From Branchiostoma floridae (lineage: Eukaryota; Chordata; Leptocardii; Amphioxiformes; Branchiostomatidae): a stretch of 64,000 bases of DNA. Under the pieces are notes generated by a model. The model was not told where the DNA came from, searched no databases, and saw only the letters and a list, made by a program, of their open reading frames with translations. The position numbers were made by a program, and so were the translations under genes. The stretch spans positions 7,396,726 to 7,460,725 of the forward strand of contig NC_049981.1 of the NCBI RefSeq assembly GCF_000003815.2, in the 5' to 3' direction. Of the stretch, positions 1 through 11,300 are shown in pieces. Each line of letters starts with the position of its first letter. The stretch's first letter is position 1.

Positions 1-14
1 TACTCGGCAGTAGC

Positions 15-182
15 TAATCTCCAAGCAGATTCTACGGTAGCTTATGGTAGGATCAAAAGCGCTCGGTGGAGTGACGCCGGGCTAGGAGTCACGTGGTTGA
101 ATCTGCAAAGTGGCAGGTCACACTCCGCGGCGAGTGTGGAAGTGTCTTATGCCATGGTCGGATCTCCTGGCAGACTAGGCGG
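15..182. mobile_element. degenerate MITE, family M1
   Basis: The left end reads TAATCTCCAAGCAG and the right end is a diverged inverse of it, through the shared inner motif CTTATGCCATGGTCGGATCT. The same terminal motif bounds better copies at 993-1163, 6399-6560 and 27934-28801. No coding capacity is seen. Borders are approximate because the right terminus has decayed. Confidence 0.5.
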
Positions 183-648
183 TCGGGAGAGACGGGCGGG
201 GGCCAAAGCTAACAAGGCTGGACTCCAGGCTAGAAGGTATTACGATAGCCTGGTATCCAGCCGTATTTAATACAGCTCCCGCGAGTCTCTTCTGTCCACT
301 ACGCAAGTCTAGTAACTAGACCACTGCTGTAGACTCGTTTACTCTCCAAGCAGAGGTAGACTTGCGACAATTGAAATTGAACCATGTGAAACCAAGCGCC
401 AAGAGACCATGTCTACCGAAATAATAGTCTCCAGGCATTTGGAAGTCATGAACAGGTGAACAGATGGCTAACCTGGGCCATACTATGTAATTGGATACGG
501 TGCCCCCCTGCTCACTCAGTGGGATCGCCCAGATGTTAGGATCACAAGAGCCGGAGAGAGCGTGCACAGTCTCTCGTCTCGCTCCGTCGCATTTTATACA
601 CGTGTACATGAATTTTGCTCCGAAGTAAGTCTTGGATCGCCGATGTCG

Positions 649-3600
649 ATGAACAGCGAGGCGGTGACCGTGACTTATCGGGGGCAGGATCGGGCTGGTT
701 TAGCGGGAGACACGACTGACTCTGGGGTCGGTCTCAGAGACGCCGTTTCGAGTTCTATCCTCTCACTTTCCGACTCACGACAACATCAGGTACGTAACTT
801 GGCTTGAGACTTGAATAATAATTTCCCAACTTTTACGTTTTCAGTGGGGTTCCGTATAATAGCTTTGTTGATGATATTTAGACACACTGCATTCTGTATG
901 AAACCGTTATCGTTAGTTCTAAGATCTTGATCGATTCTTTTTGTTGATGACTTTCTCAGTGTTCGAAAGTTTGGGCCCTTGTCGGGTTTTCGTAATCTCC
1001 AAGCAGATCCTACAATGGCATAAGATAGTACCAAACTGGCCAAAGAGTGTAGTCATCCCAAAGGTGTCCATTTCGGTAGCGAAACACACTCCTAAGACGG
1101 CTTCACTCCTCTGCCAGCTTTTGATACTATCTTATGCTACCGTAGGATCTGCTTGGAGATTAAGGTTTTCGCTGCACACTAGTACTGCGACTGGGTTTTC
1201 AAATTGAGATTTTGCTTTTTTTTTCTTATCATCGCTGTTTTGTTACTTTGTTTGTTGTTGACTCTCTAAACCGCTTCATATTCGACGGTAACTGGTCACA
1301 TGTGCCTGTTTTGGTTTCCAGGCAAAATTCCGATATAGTATGCATTCGCCTGTTTTTACCTGTGTGATCGTTTTTTTTTTCTTATGAGAATTGAGACATG
1401 ATTTTTCGACATGACGACAGCCAACTCATTTGGTTCCTTATGTTGGCTTGGGTTTTCTGTTTTCCATACTTGTCCATTGTAATTCAATCATTATCACCTC
1501 TGCCCTATCCTGTCATCTTCCCGCGCTGTGAACTGCTCTACCTTTTGTGACCCGGGCCAGGTACAAATTGCGTCAAGGTGCGAAATATTGGCCTTTGTTC
1601 ATTTTGGCGGGAATTTGCCAAGTTTGCCCTCTTTTGTTTATTTTAGCAGTAAATTGCAACTTGCATAATTGACCAGAGTATGAATTCACGAATTTCACAC
1701 CTTTGGTCCTCTTTCAGCATTTGTTGCTTAAAATTCTGTTTTTCCATGTTCTTCCAAAAGTGTAATGTTTGGAAACTCTTGGATTGTCATGTCTGCCTGT
1801 TTTGGCTCCTCATTTTACCATCAACCATTCAATGGCCAACAAAACTATTTCCCCGAATGGTAGATACCTGGTTATGCTGGAATACCGGGTTACATTATAT
1901 TGTGCAGAGTCTTGACACTTCAGGTTTATGCCAGAAGCTCCTTCATAGTCAAATCAAGGAGCTTTCATCTTTTACATGGGGCCACCGGCCTTACGTTAAC
2001 TTTACACCATCTGAGATGATGAATACAATCCGGTACAACTCTTGGATCAAACTTCGACGGAACGTACTCCTCTGGTCGGCTGACTCCCCTAGCTTACTAT
2101 AGACTCTATTCAAATACAATTCAATCTCTACGGCTGGATAAAATTCCAGACGTTTCGAGTGACATGCATCACTCTTTTTCAGCGTCACTATAGATCTTAG
2201 AATGTACTGGCCGGACAATTCAATACAAGTACAGCTAACAAGAAAACCGGTTGAACCACTAACTTGTAAGGATCATATGCAAATGTCACTCAAATGTAAG
2301 TCAAGTTAGCACTATGGTCAGACAACATCATAGGAAAAAGTTACTGTCCTTTGTGATGCAAGACAAGACGGGGGCCCATATACTGGAGAGTTCTACGCGG
2401 GGTTGTAGATCTTGGACTCTACTTGTCCAATTTCTACTATTAGACCACCGATCGCGTAGCTTGGTAGTGGCTCACTGATCCACTTTGATCCATAGGGCCA
2501 AGGAGGTCATATTGATACGGACAAGCAGTGTGGTTGTGTCTCTGCTTGCACCATAGATACATGTCGCGGTAGAATTTCCTTGAGGAAAAACTGGGTCCAT
2601 TTGTGGTTGGTTTGTTCGGAAGACATAGTTAATTCTATTGCTTGTGGGTATGGTAGGAAAGAATTATGCTACCAAGACTAAGAAAAATAGAGTCATAGCA
2701 TGTGAATGAAATTTCATCTGTGCAAGTATATGTCAGTATGAAAGAATAGCCTCCTTCGCGGCCATTTTGCGGACACGGACATAAGACCGGAATATTCCCT
2801 CCTCGACGTAAGAACCTTCCCGACATGAAACCTGACCGCGATAAAAAAATCGAGAATATGCCCCTCCCTCATAAAATTGCGCAAACGCCCACAAAGAGGC
2901 TGCGAAGGGGCCTAACTTCAAATGACATTTGACTAACTTCAAATGACATTTGTTCACTTGATAGACCAGTTTATCCTCTTTGATAGAAGAAAAGTCATTG
3001 TAAGAAACAAAGTTCCAAATACTTAGTACTCAGGAAAAAAAAAAGCCATTGATGTAGTTTTCCCATAGCAAATTTCATAAGAGATCCAGGAAAGCAATCA
3101 TCCTCAGCTGAGGCAAGTAGGTGACTGAGTTGAAGCATGTCTAGACATATATGTAGGAGCTTTTTTGAACTCATCATTTTTTTTGCATTTTCTTTGTTCC
3201 CCAGCCTAAGGCTTCACAAAGTGTCGAGATGGAACACACTGGGAGTGAGATGAACTACACTGCAGCACAGGATTCCAGTTTTTACAAACATGCAAAACAT
3301 GACAATGAGAAACCTTACATGTGTGGTGAGTGTGGGTACAGGGCAGCTTACAAGTCTAACTTATCCCAACATATGAGAACCCACACAGGAGAAAAACCAT
3401 ACAAGTGTGACCAGTGCGATTATTCTGCAACACAGAAATCCACTTTGGACCAACATCGTACAAAACACACCGGTGAGAAACCCTACATTTGTGGTGAGTG
3501 TGGGTACAGGACAGCTTACAAGCGTGACTTATCCCAACATATGAGGACCCACACAGGAGAAAAACCCTATAAGTGTGACCAGTGTGACTATTCTGCTGCA

Positions 3601-4599
3601 ACAAAATCATCTTTGGACTACCACCTAGCAAAACACACTGGTGAAAAACCCTACATGTGTGGGGAGTGTGGATACAGGACTGCTAAAAAGTCTCATTTAG
3701 CCAGTCATTTGAGAACCCACACAGGAGAGAAACCCTACCAGTGTGACCAGTGCGACTATTCTGCAACACAGAAATCCACTTTGGACCGTCATTTAACACA
3801 ACATACTGATGAGAAACCCTATATGTGTGGTGAGTGTGGGCACAGGACAGCTGATAAGTCCCGCCTGTCCCAACATATGAGAACCCACACAGGAGAAAAG
3901 CCCTACAAATGTGACCAGTGTGACTATTCTGCTGCAACGAAATCATCTTTGGACCAACATCTAACAAAACACACTGGAGAGAAACCCTACATGTGTGAGG
4001 AATGTGGACACAGGACAGCTCAAAAGTCTGCCTTATCCCGACATATGAGAACCCACACAGGAGAAAAACCATACAAATGTTACCTGTGTGACTATTCTAC
4101 TGCAACGAAATCATCTTTGGACTACCATCTAACAAAACACACTGGAGAGAAACCCTACATGTGTGGGGAGTGCGGGTACAGGACAACTTACAAGTATGAC
4201 TTATCCAAACATATGAGAATCCACACAGGAGAAAAACCCTACAAGTGTGACCAGTGTGAATTTTCTGCAGCACGGAAAGACACTTTGAACAAACACCATC
4301 TAGCGATGCACACCGCTGAGAAACCCTACATGTGTGGGGAATGTGGGTTCAGAGCAGTTCAGAAATCTACCTTATCCAAACATATGAGAACCCACACAGG
4401 AGAAAAACCCTACAAGTGTGACCAGTGTGACTATTCTGCTACTCAAAAAGTCGCTTTAGACCTACATGTAGTCAAACACACTGGAGAGAAACCCTACATG
4501 TGTGGGGAGTGTGGGTACAGGACAACTTACAAGTCTAACTTATCAAGACATATGAGAACCCACACATGTGACCCATGGGTTGTATACTTAGACTACTAG
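649..4599 (+). CDS. C2H2 zinc-finger protein, 15 fingers (gene A)
   Basis: Putative nuclear DNA-binding protein. The main exon is 3205-4599 (acceptor TTCCCCAG just before 3205), and an internal Met at 3229 opens the conserved leader. Fifteen C2H2 fingers follow, nearly all of 28 residues and joined by TGEKP linkers. They alternate between two types, YMCGECGYR and YKCDQCDYS, so the real repeat is a two-finger unit of about 168 bp. Finger 12 has one extra residue between its histidines. After finger 15 the linker is replaced by a short foreign tail ending in LDY and a stop. A possible first exon is 649-789 (donor CAG|GTACGT), which joins in phase 0 to give 511 codons. Between the paralogues 8 of 10 changes in that exon are replacements, so it may be 5' UTR, with translation starting at 3229. 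No KRAB, SCAN or BTB domain is seen. Confidence 0.85.
993..1163. mobile_element. MITE, family M1, with 8-bp TSD and known empty site
   Basis: The element is 171 bp, with terminal inverted repeats of about 21 bp starting TAATCTCCAAGCAGATCC. It is flanked by a GGTTTTCG duplication (985-992 and 1164-1171). The paralogous site in copy B (8839-8846) carries GGTTTTCG once and no element. An 8-bp duplication fits hAT-type transposition. It lies in intron 1 of gene A. Confidence 0.88.
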
Positions 4600-5165
4600 G
4601 CTATTAGAGTATTAGAGGCTACACTTGATCACAAAGCCGTTAAGATTCAGTCTGGACTTTGCTGTTGTACAGACAGATTGTGTGATAGAGGAAAGAATTA
4701 TGTTACTCAAGCAATTAGATTAACAATTACTCAAGCACTTGGTTAGATTTTATCCAGTTGCTTGAGCAACTGTTACCTTACTTAAGAAATGTTCAGTGAT
4801 ACTTTCAGTGTACTTTTGTCATGTAGAAAATTAACATAGGTTCATAATGCCATTCAAAGAAAAGAAACTGACTACTATTCCTAAATGTGATTTGACCAAT
4901 GTTAAGTTCCAGAGCAGCTTGGACAGCAGCAAAGGACAATATAATGTTTGCAATAGTTCCCTTTCGCTGTAGGTTTCACTTGATTTAGTTAGTAGTAACT
5001 GTTGAAGTAGTAATTATAGTATCCATTATTTGGTTATACTACATTATATTATTATTAGTTCACTAGTAGTTTAGTAAATAGATTTCTTGAAAAATACTAG
5101 ACTGTAACTCAATTGATATGTTGTCTGAACATTGCCATACATTGTCACTGATGCGATTGTTTTGA

Positions 5166-5171
5166 AATAAA
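5166..5171 (+). terminator. candidate poly(A) signal of gene A
   Basis: AATAAA lies 567 bp after the gene A stop codon. It is conserved in position and context in copy B at 15186-15191. The cleavage site itself is not visible. Confidence 0.5.
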
Positions 5172-5736
5172 TCATTCTTAAGCCTTGAAAAGCGTGAGCA
5201 CACATTGCACTATTGTCTCTTAGCAACTTTGTTCTTTGCAGTTGTAAATCTGTTGAAGATACTGATTACAATTAACGCTAGCCTGTATAAAACTTGGGAA
5301 AGTGTTTAGTTAAAACTACTTCATGTCATGTGTGTAAAGTAAGTTACTTAGGCACTATATCCCACCTTAGTGTAGCAGTGACAGGTAATATTGAACAAAC
5401 AGATACATATTGGTTTTGTTGACATGATGTTCAAGCCGTCATATTGCAAATAAAGTTGCATGAATAATATATTTCAATTATTAATCAACACAAAAGTGAA
5501 CTAGTTTATATACTAGTATGTAGCTATTATAGAAACACTCTAGGTTTCATCATTGATTATCTAAATTAGGTCTCGATCTACATAATAAGCATCTAATTAT
5601 CTCAGTCATCACTTTAACTATCTAACTACATGTGTAATTGTGTATGCTAAAAATCATCCGTCGTCCTCTCTTTAGTTGTTGTTTTTTAAAAGTCTCCAAC
5701 AAAATCGGTCCCTACAGGTAAAAAAAATTCTAGGGA

Positions 5737-6165
5737 GCTTTAACCGATTCCCCAAGCAGAGGTTAGGTCGGGGAATATCAGTGACCAGAATTTCTTTATC
5801 ACTCCCTCCCCCTGAGTAGGAAATCTCAGCCACTACTTCTCCTTACCCAACCTCTGCTTGGAGAAGAGGTTTGGGCCGCCTAGATTTTTTTACTTTTAGA
5901 GGCCTATTTTGTTTGAGACTAAAAAATCAACTACAGTTACACCTACCTAAGCGACCACCTCTTCCTAGCGACCACCTGGCTATTACGACCGCTTTTCTCG
6001 GTCCCGAAATTTTTCCCCATTGACTTCAGTATTAAGAGACCTCTTATTGTATTTGCCAACGGAAACCATTTATACTATGCATCAGGCATGTTGTGAGTCG
6101 ATACTCTACTAACCGACCACCTGTCCAAATCGACCGTCTTGGGCAGGTTTGACTACTAAATTTTC
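5737..6165. mobile_element. two small degenerate inverted-repeat elements
   Basis: At 5737-5880 an inner inverted repeat pairs CCCCAAGCAGAGGTTAGG with a near-exact inverse ending in CTGCTTGGAG. At about 5935-6165 a second element ends in GGGCAGGTTTGACTA and contains GCGACCACCT motifs. It is an inverted, diverged relative of the element at 13318-13815. No genes are seen between the two zinc-finger duplicons. Confidence 0.6.
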
Positions 6166-6398
6166 AATCTGCCCCAAGAGCTATAATCAGAGCTGAACCA
6201 CTCAAGAATGACATCCATAGAATGCCCAGAACGTGAGATATCAGAGCTGAAAGTTCCGCTGCAGTAGCGTAGAATTGGACAGTAGGCACATTGCTGAACT
6301 TGACCTTCACTGTCCTGATTCCCTGCCCTCATGCCAAAGTATAATCATAAAGATCCATCCACAGCTTCTCGAGTGACAGCAAAAACACATATACTACA

Positions 6399-6560
6399 GT
6401 ACTCTCCGAGCAGATCTTGCGTGGCATAAGACAGCATCATAAGCTTGGGAAGGAGTTTTCTCGACAGAGGAGTAAATTGACCAATCACTCCTCTGCCGGC
6501 TAAACTCCTTCCCCAGCTTATTATACTGTCTTATGCCACGCAAGATTTGCTTGGAGATTA
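6399..6560. mobile_element. MITE, family M1
   Basis: About 160 bp with long terminal inverted repeats. CTCCGAGCAGATCTTGCGTG is answered by CACGCAAGATTTGCTTGGAG, and the pairing continues inward through GGCATAAGACAG. It sits just upstream of duplicon copy B. Confidence 0.85.
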
Positions 6561-6682
6561 GCGGGCACAGACAAAGAACAGTGAAAACAAAATACTTGGC
6601 GGAGGTATTACGATAGCCTGGTATCCAGCCGTATTACAGCTCCCGCGAGTCTCTTCTGTCCACTACGCAAGTCTAGTAACTA

Positions 6683-7973
6683 GAGGGTCTGCATGGGGGG
6701 TCCTGACAACGCTTTACGCTAAATTCGGGACGGTCGACAACGCTTTACGTTAAATTCACGAAGGCCGGCAACGTTTTACGTTGAATTCAGAAAGGCCGGC
6801 AACGAGTAACGCTAAATTCTAGAAGGCTAGCAACACTCGACAGAGGCGGGGCATGCTCCGCTTGGAAGATTTAAAATTTTGAGTCTTTTTTGACTCTCTG
6901 AAACACTATTTCCTGCATTTTGAGGGTAAATTTTCGCTGGCAGACAAAGCTAAGTTAAATGGCATATCTGAACAAAGATTCCCAGGGGTTCAGCGTAAGC
7001 TTTTGGGGTGACGCCGCACAACTTATTTTTGCCATGTCGAGCGCCGAAGGGGTGAGGCGTCGCAATGAAAGTCCGGGAAAATTTTGAAATCCTGACCGGG
7101 CTGACCCCCTAACACGCCACGTCCTGAGTTTTTCTGAGACAAAATTTTGATTTGATGGGTATCATATAAAGCTAAATTTATTGACATTTGTATTAGCAAA
7201 AATGGTGTTTGAGGTTGACACGTCACATCCCCCAACATATATTCAGCATTTCGAGCGCCGAAGGCGCGAGGCGGCGCAGGGAATTTTGACATCCTGACCA
7301 TCTAAAATGATATTTCCTGCATTTTTATGGGCAAATTTTGCTGACAGACTAAGCTTACTTCAATGACATTTGTATTAGCAAACCAGGTCTTTGAGTTTGA
7401 CACATCCCCAACATAATTTTTTCAGCATTTAGAGCGCCAAAGGAAAGAGGCGGCGCAACGGGAGGACCATGGAAATTTTGAAATCTTGAACCTCTAAAAT
7501 GACATTTCCTGCATTTTCATAGGCAAATTTTGCTGCCAGACTAAGCTAGCTAACTACAATACCATTCGTATTAACGACAAAAAAGGTGAGGACGAGGCCC
7601 CTGATACATATTTTTGCCATGTCGATGACCGAATGTGAAATGTGTAGCAAGGGAGGTCCGGCGAAATTTTGAAATCTTGATCCTCTGAAACGCAATTTCC
7701 CGTGTTTTGAGGGGCTAAATTTACTGGTAGACTACCCTTCGACTTACGAAATTCGGGAGACCAGGCTACGATTTACGGGTGATTTTTAGGCTAGATTACG
7801 CTTTACGTGAAATTTTTAGGCTCCATTACGCTCTACGTGAAATACACTGGCTACGCTTTACGGTAAATTTTCCATCCTAACTACGAATTACGTGAAATAA
7901 AATAGCTTCCCTACAAATTACGGGAAATTAAAAGGCCTGCCTACGCCTTACGGAAAAGAGCATGCAGACCCTC
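6683..7973. mobile_element. non-autonomous DNA transposon with internal repeats, 1.29 kb
   Basis: The termini are GAGGGTCTGCATG and its exact inverse. They are flanked by TAACTA, or by TAACTAGA (8 bp) if the first two bases belong to the target. The uninterrupted site is present in copy A near 311-321. Each end carries subterminal arrays of an ACGCTTTACG(T)AAATT-like motif (6706-6840 and 7735-7950). The middle holds four to five diverged units of about 195 bp with the landmarks TTTCCTGCATTTT, CAAATTTTGCTG and GAGCGCC, the cores recurring near 6905, 7305, 7500 and 7690. No transposase frame is seen. The 8-bp reading suggests hAT mobilisation. Confidence 0.85.
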
Positions 7974-8319
7974 TAACTAGACTACTGCTGTAGCGCCGTT
8001 TACTCTGAGAGTCTCCAAGCAGAGGTTGACTTGCGACAATTAAAACTGAACCATGTGAAACCAAGCACCAAGAGACCACGTCTATCGAAATAATAATCTC
8101 CAGGCATTTGGAAGTCATGAACAGGTGAACAGATGGCCAACCTAGGCTATACTATGTAATTGGATATCGTGCGCCCCTGCTCACTCAGTGGGATCGCCCA
8201 GATGTTAGGATCACAAGAGCCGGGGAGAGCGTGCACAGTCTCTCGTCACGCTCCTTCGCATTTTACACAAGTGTACATGAATTTTGCTCCGAAGTAATTA
8301 CGTAAGTCTTGGATCGCCG

Positions 8320-11300
8320 ATGAACAGCGAGGCCGTGACCGTGAGTTATCGGGGGCAGGATCGGGCTGGTTTAGCGGGAGACCCGACTGATTCTGGGGTC
8401 GGTCTCGGAGACGCCGTTTCGAATTCTCTCTTCTCACTTCCCGACTCACCACAACATCAGGTACGTAACTTGGCTTCAGACTTGAATAATTCCCAACTTT
8501 TACGTTTTCAGTGGGGTTCCGCATAATAGCTTTGTTGATGAGCTTTTAGACACTTTGCATTCCAGTATCTGTATGCATGTAGACAAGCTGCAAACTGTAT
8601 AGAAATACTCGTGTAAGCACAGAACACTGAATTATTTTCATTATAAACAAACACAAATGATCGAACTTGCGTTAGGTCAAGATCGCAGACGTCCTACACT
8701 AGAGGTATCAGTATAATCACGCTTGACCTGTGAATAACTGTGTTTTACGATATCATGCTGTGGTTAGTTCTTCTAAGATCTTGATCGATTCTTTTTGTTG
8801 ATGACTTTCTCAGTGCGCGAAATTTTGTGCCCCTGTCAGGTTTTCGCTGCATACTGCGACTAGGTTTTCGAGATTATTTTCTAGCCTAAATTGTGACGAT
8901 CAACATCGCTGTTATGCTTATGGTACTCTGTTTTAGTTTTCAGGCACGTTTCAAACATATTGCTATATACTAGTACATTGGCCTGTTTTTACCTGAGTGA
9001 TTGTTTTTTTCCTATGAGACATTTTCGACTGTGAGCTCAATAAAATTTGTTGTCCCTAATGTTTTTGGCTTGGGTTTGCTGTTTTCCATAATGACCCATT
9101 GTAATTCAATCATTATCACCTCTGCCCTACCCTGTCTTCTCCCCGCGCTGTGAACTGCTCTACCTTTTGTGACCCGGGCCAGGTACAAATTGCGTCAAGG
9201 TGTGAAATATTGGCTTTCGTTCATTTTGACGGGGATTTGCCAAGTTTGCCCTCTTTTGTTTATTTTAGCAGTAAATTGCAACTTGCATCATTGACCAGAG
9301 TATGAATTCACGAATTTCACACCTTTGGTCCCCTTTCAGCATTTGTTGCTTTAAAATCCCGTTGTTGTTTTTTCAAATTCTTCCAAAAGTGTAATGTTTG
9401 GAAACTGTTGGATTGTCATGTCTGCCTGTTTTGGCTCCTCATTTTACCATCAACCATTCAATGGCCAACAAAACTATTTCCTTTAACCCGAATGGTAGAT
9501 ACCTGGTTTTGCTGGAATACCAGGTTACATTTTTTTATTGTGCAGAGTCTTGGCACTTCAGGTTTATGCCAGAAGCTCACTCATAGTCATACCAAGGAGC
9601 TTTCATCTTTTACATGGGGCCGCTGACCTTACGTTAACGTTATACCATCTGAAATTATGAATACAATCCCCTACGACCCTTGGATCAAACGTCGACATCG
9701 AGGAAACGTACTCCTCTGGCCGGCTAACTCCCCTAGCGTACTATAGACTCTATGGTAAGACAACATCAAAGGAAAAAGTTATTGTCCTTTGTGGTGTAAG
9801 ACGGGGTCCCATGTACTGGAGAGTTCTACGCGGGATTGTACTTTGTAGATCTTGGACTCTACTTTTCTATTTCTACTATTTAGACCACCGATCGCGGAGC
9901 TTGGTAGAGGCTATCTTCGGCTCACAGATCCACTGAATTTGATCCATAGGGCCAATGAGGTTATAATTAATAATATATAGATAGGGACAAGCAGTGAGGT
10001 TGTGTCTCTGCTTGCACCATGGATCCATGCCGCAGTAAAATTTCCTTGAGGAAAAACTAAGTCCAGTCATGGTTGGGTTGGTCGGAGAAATAGTTAATCC
10101 TATTGCTTGAGGGCGGTTGGTACACGACCATAGCATGTGAATGAAATTTCGTCTGTATACTGGCCGCAGTATGAAAGAATAGCCTCCTTCGCGGCCTTTT
10201 TGCGGGAACGGACATAAGACCTCCCCGGAATATTCCCTCCTCGACGTAAGAACCTTCCCGGCATGAAACCTGACCGCGATAAAAAAATCGCCATGAAACC
10301 GAACCGCGATAAAAAAAAATTGGCATGAAACCTAACTGCGATAAAAAATCGAGAATATGCCCCTCCCTGCGCAAACGCCCGCAAAAAGGCCGCGAAAGAG
10401 GCTTACTTCAAATGATATTTGAAAACTTGTCCACTTGATAGACCAGTTTATCCTCTTTGGTAGAAGAAAAGTCGTTGTAAGAAACAAAGTTCCAAATAAT
10501 CACTGGAGAGGGGAAAATGAATTACCATTGATCTTGTTTTCCTGTTGCAAATTCCATAAGAAATCCGGTAAAGCAATCATCCTCATCTGAGGTAAGGAGG
10601 TGGCTAAGGTGAAGCTTTTTGAACTCATCATCATTTTTGTTTGTTTGTTTGGACCTCAATTTATTCATGAAAGCTCAAATCGGCCTGCAGGCCGCTTTTC
10701 ATTGAGGTCATGAGGGAAGAGGCAAGGGTCAGACAAAGTACATAACAGAGATACAGTTACATCGTTTAGAGTCCTTATAAGTCCTGTAAGTCTATATAGA
10801 ATTTTTTTACACACGTTTACAGAGAGAAACTGCTATATGATTGAAGTCTATTCATTTCGGTCATTTCCGGATCTGTTACTGTATTGTTAAAGAGGCTGTA
10901 CGTCTGGTGCTAGACTGTTCCAGATGGTGGGTCCACGGTAGGCGATGGCTCTGAAGGTTTCTCGCTTTTTTTTCAAATACCGTTGTTAAATCCGTGTTTC
11001 ATTTTCTTTGTTCCCCAGCCCAACGCTTTACAGAGTGTCGAGATGGAACACGTTGGGAACGAGATCAGCTACACTGCAGTACAGGATTCCAGTTTTTGCA
11101 AACGTCCAAAACACACCGGTGAGAAACCTTACATGTGTGAGGAGTGTGGGTACAGGGCAACTTACAAGTCTGACTTATTACGACATATGAGAACCCATAC
11201 AGGAGAAAAACCATACAAGTGTGACCAGTGTGACTATTCTGCAGCACAGAAGTCCCATTTGGACCAACACCTAGCCATACACACTGGCGATAAGCCCTAC

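Larger units (their letters stand above)
235..5395 (+). repeat. segmental duplication, copy A
   Basis: This block is collinear with 6603-15405: same upstream leader, same small first exon, same intron landmarks, zinc-finger exon and 3' untranslated region. Copy A is shorter because it lacks the 1.3 kb element, the LINE fragment and two MITEs present in copy B, and its finger array is truncated. It alone carries the M1 MITE at 993-1163. Outer borders are where similarity stops by eye. Confidence 0.85.

Noticed and set aside
3356-4072. minus-strand frames rich in HTHHTCRVSH opposite the zinc fingers
   Set aside because: They are antisense shadows of the repeated finger-linker codons. The same holds for minus-strand frames at 11065-12222.
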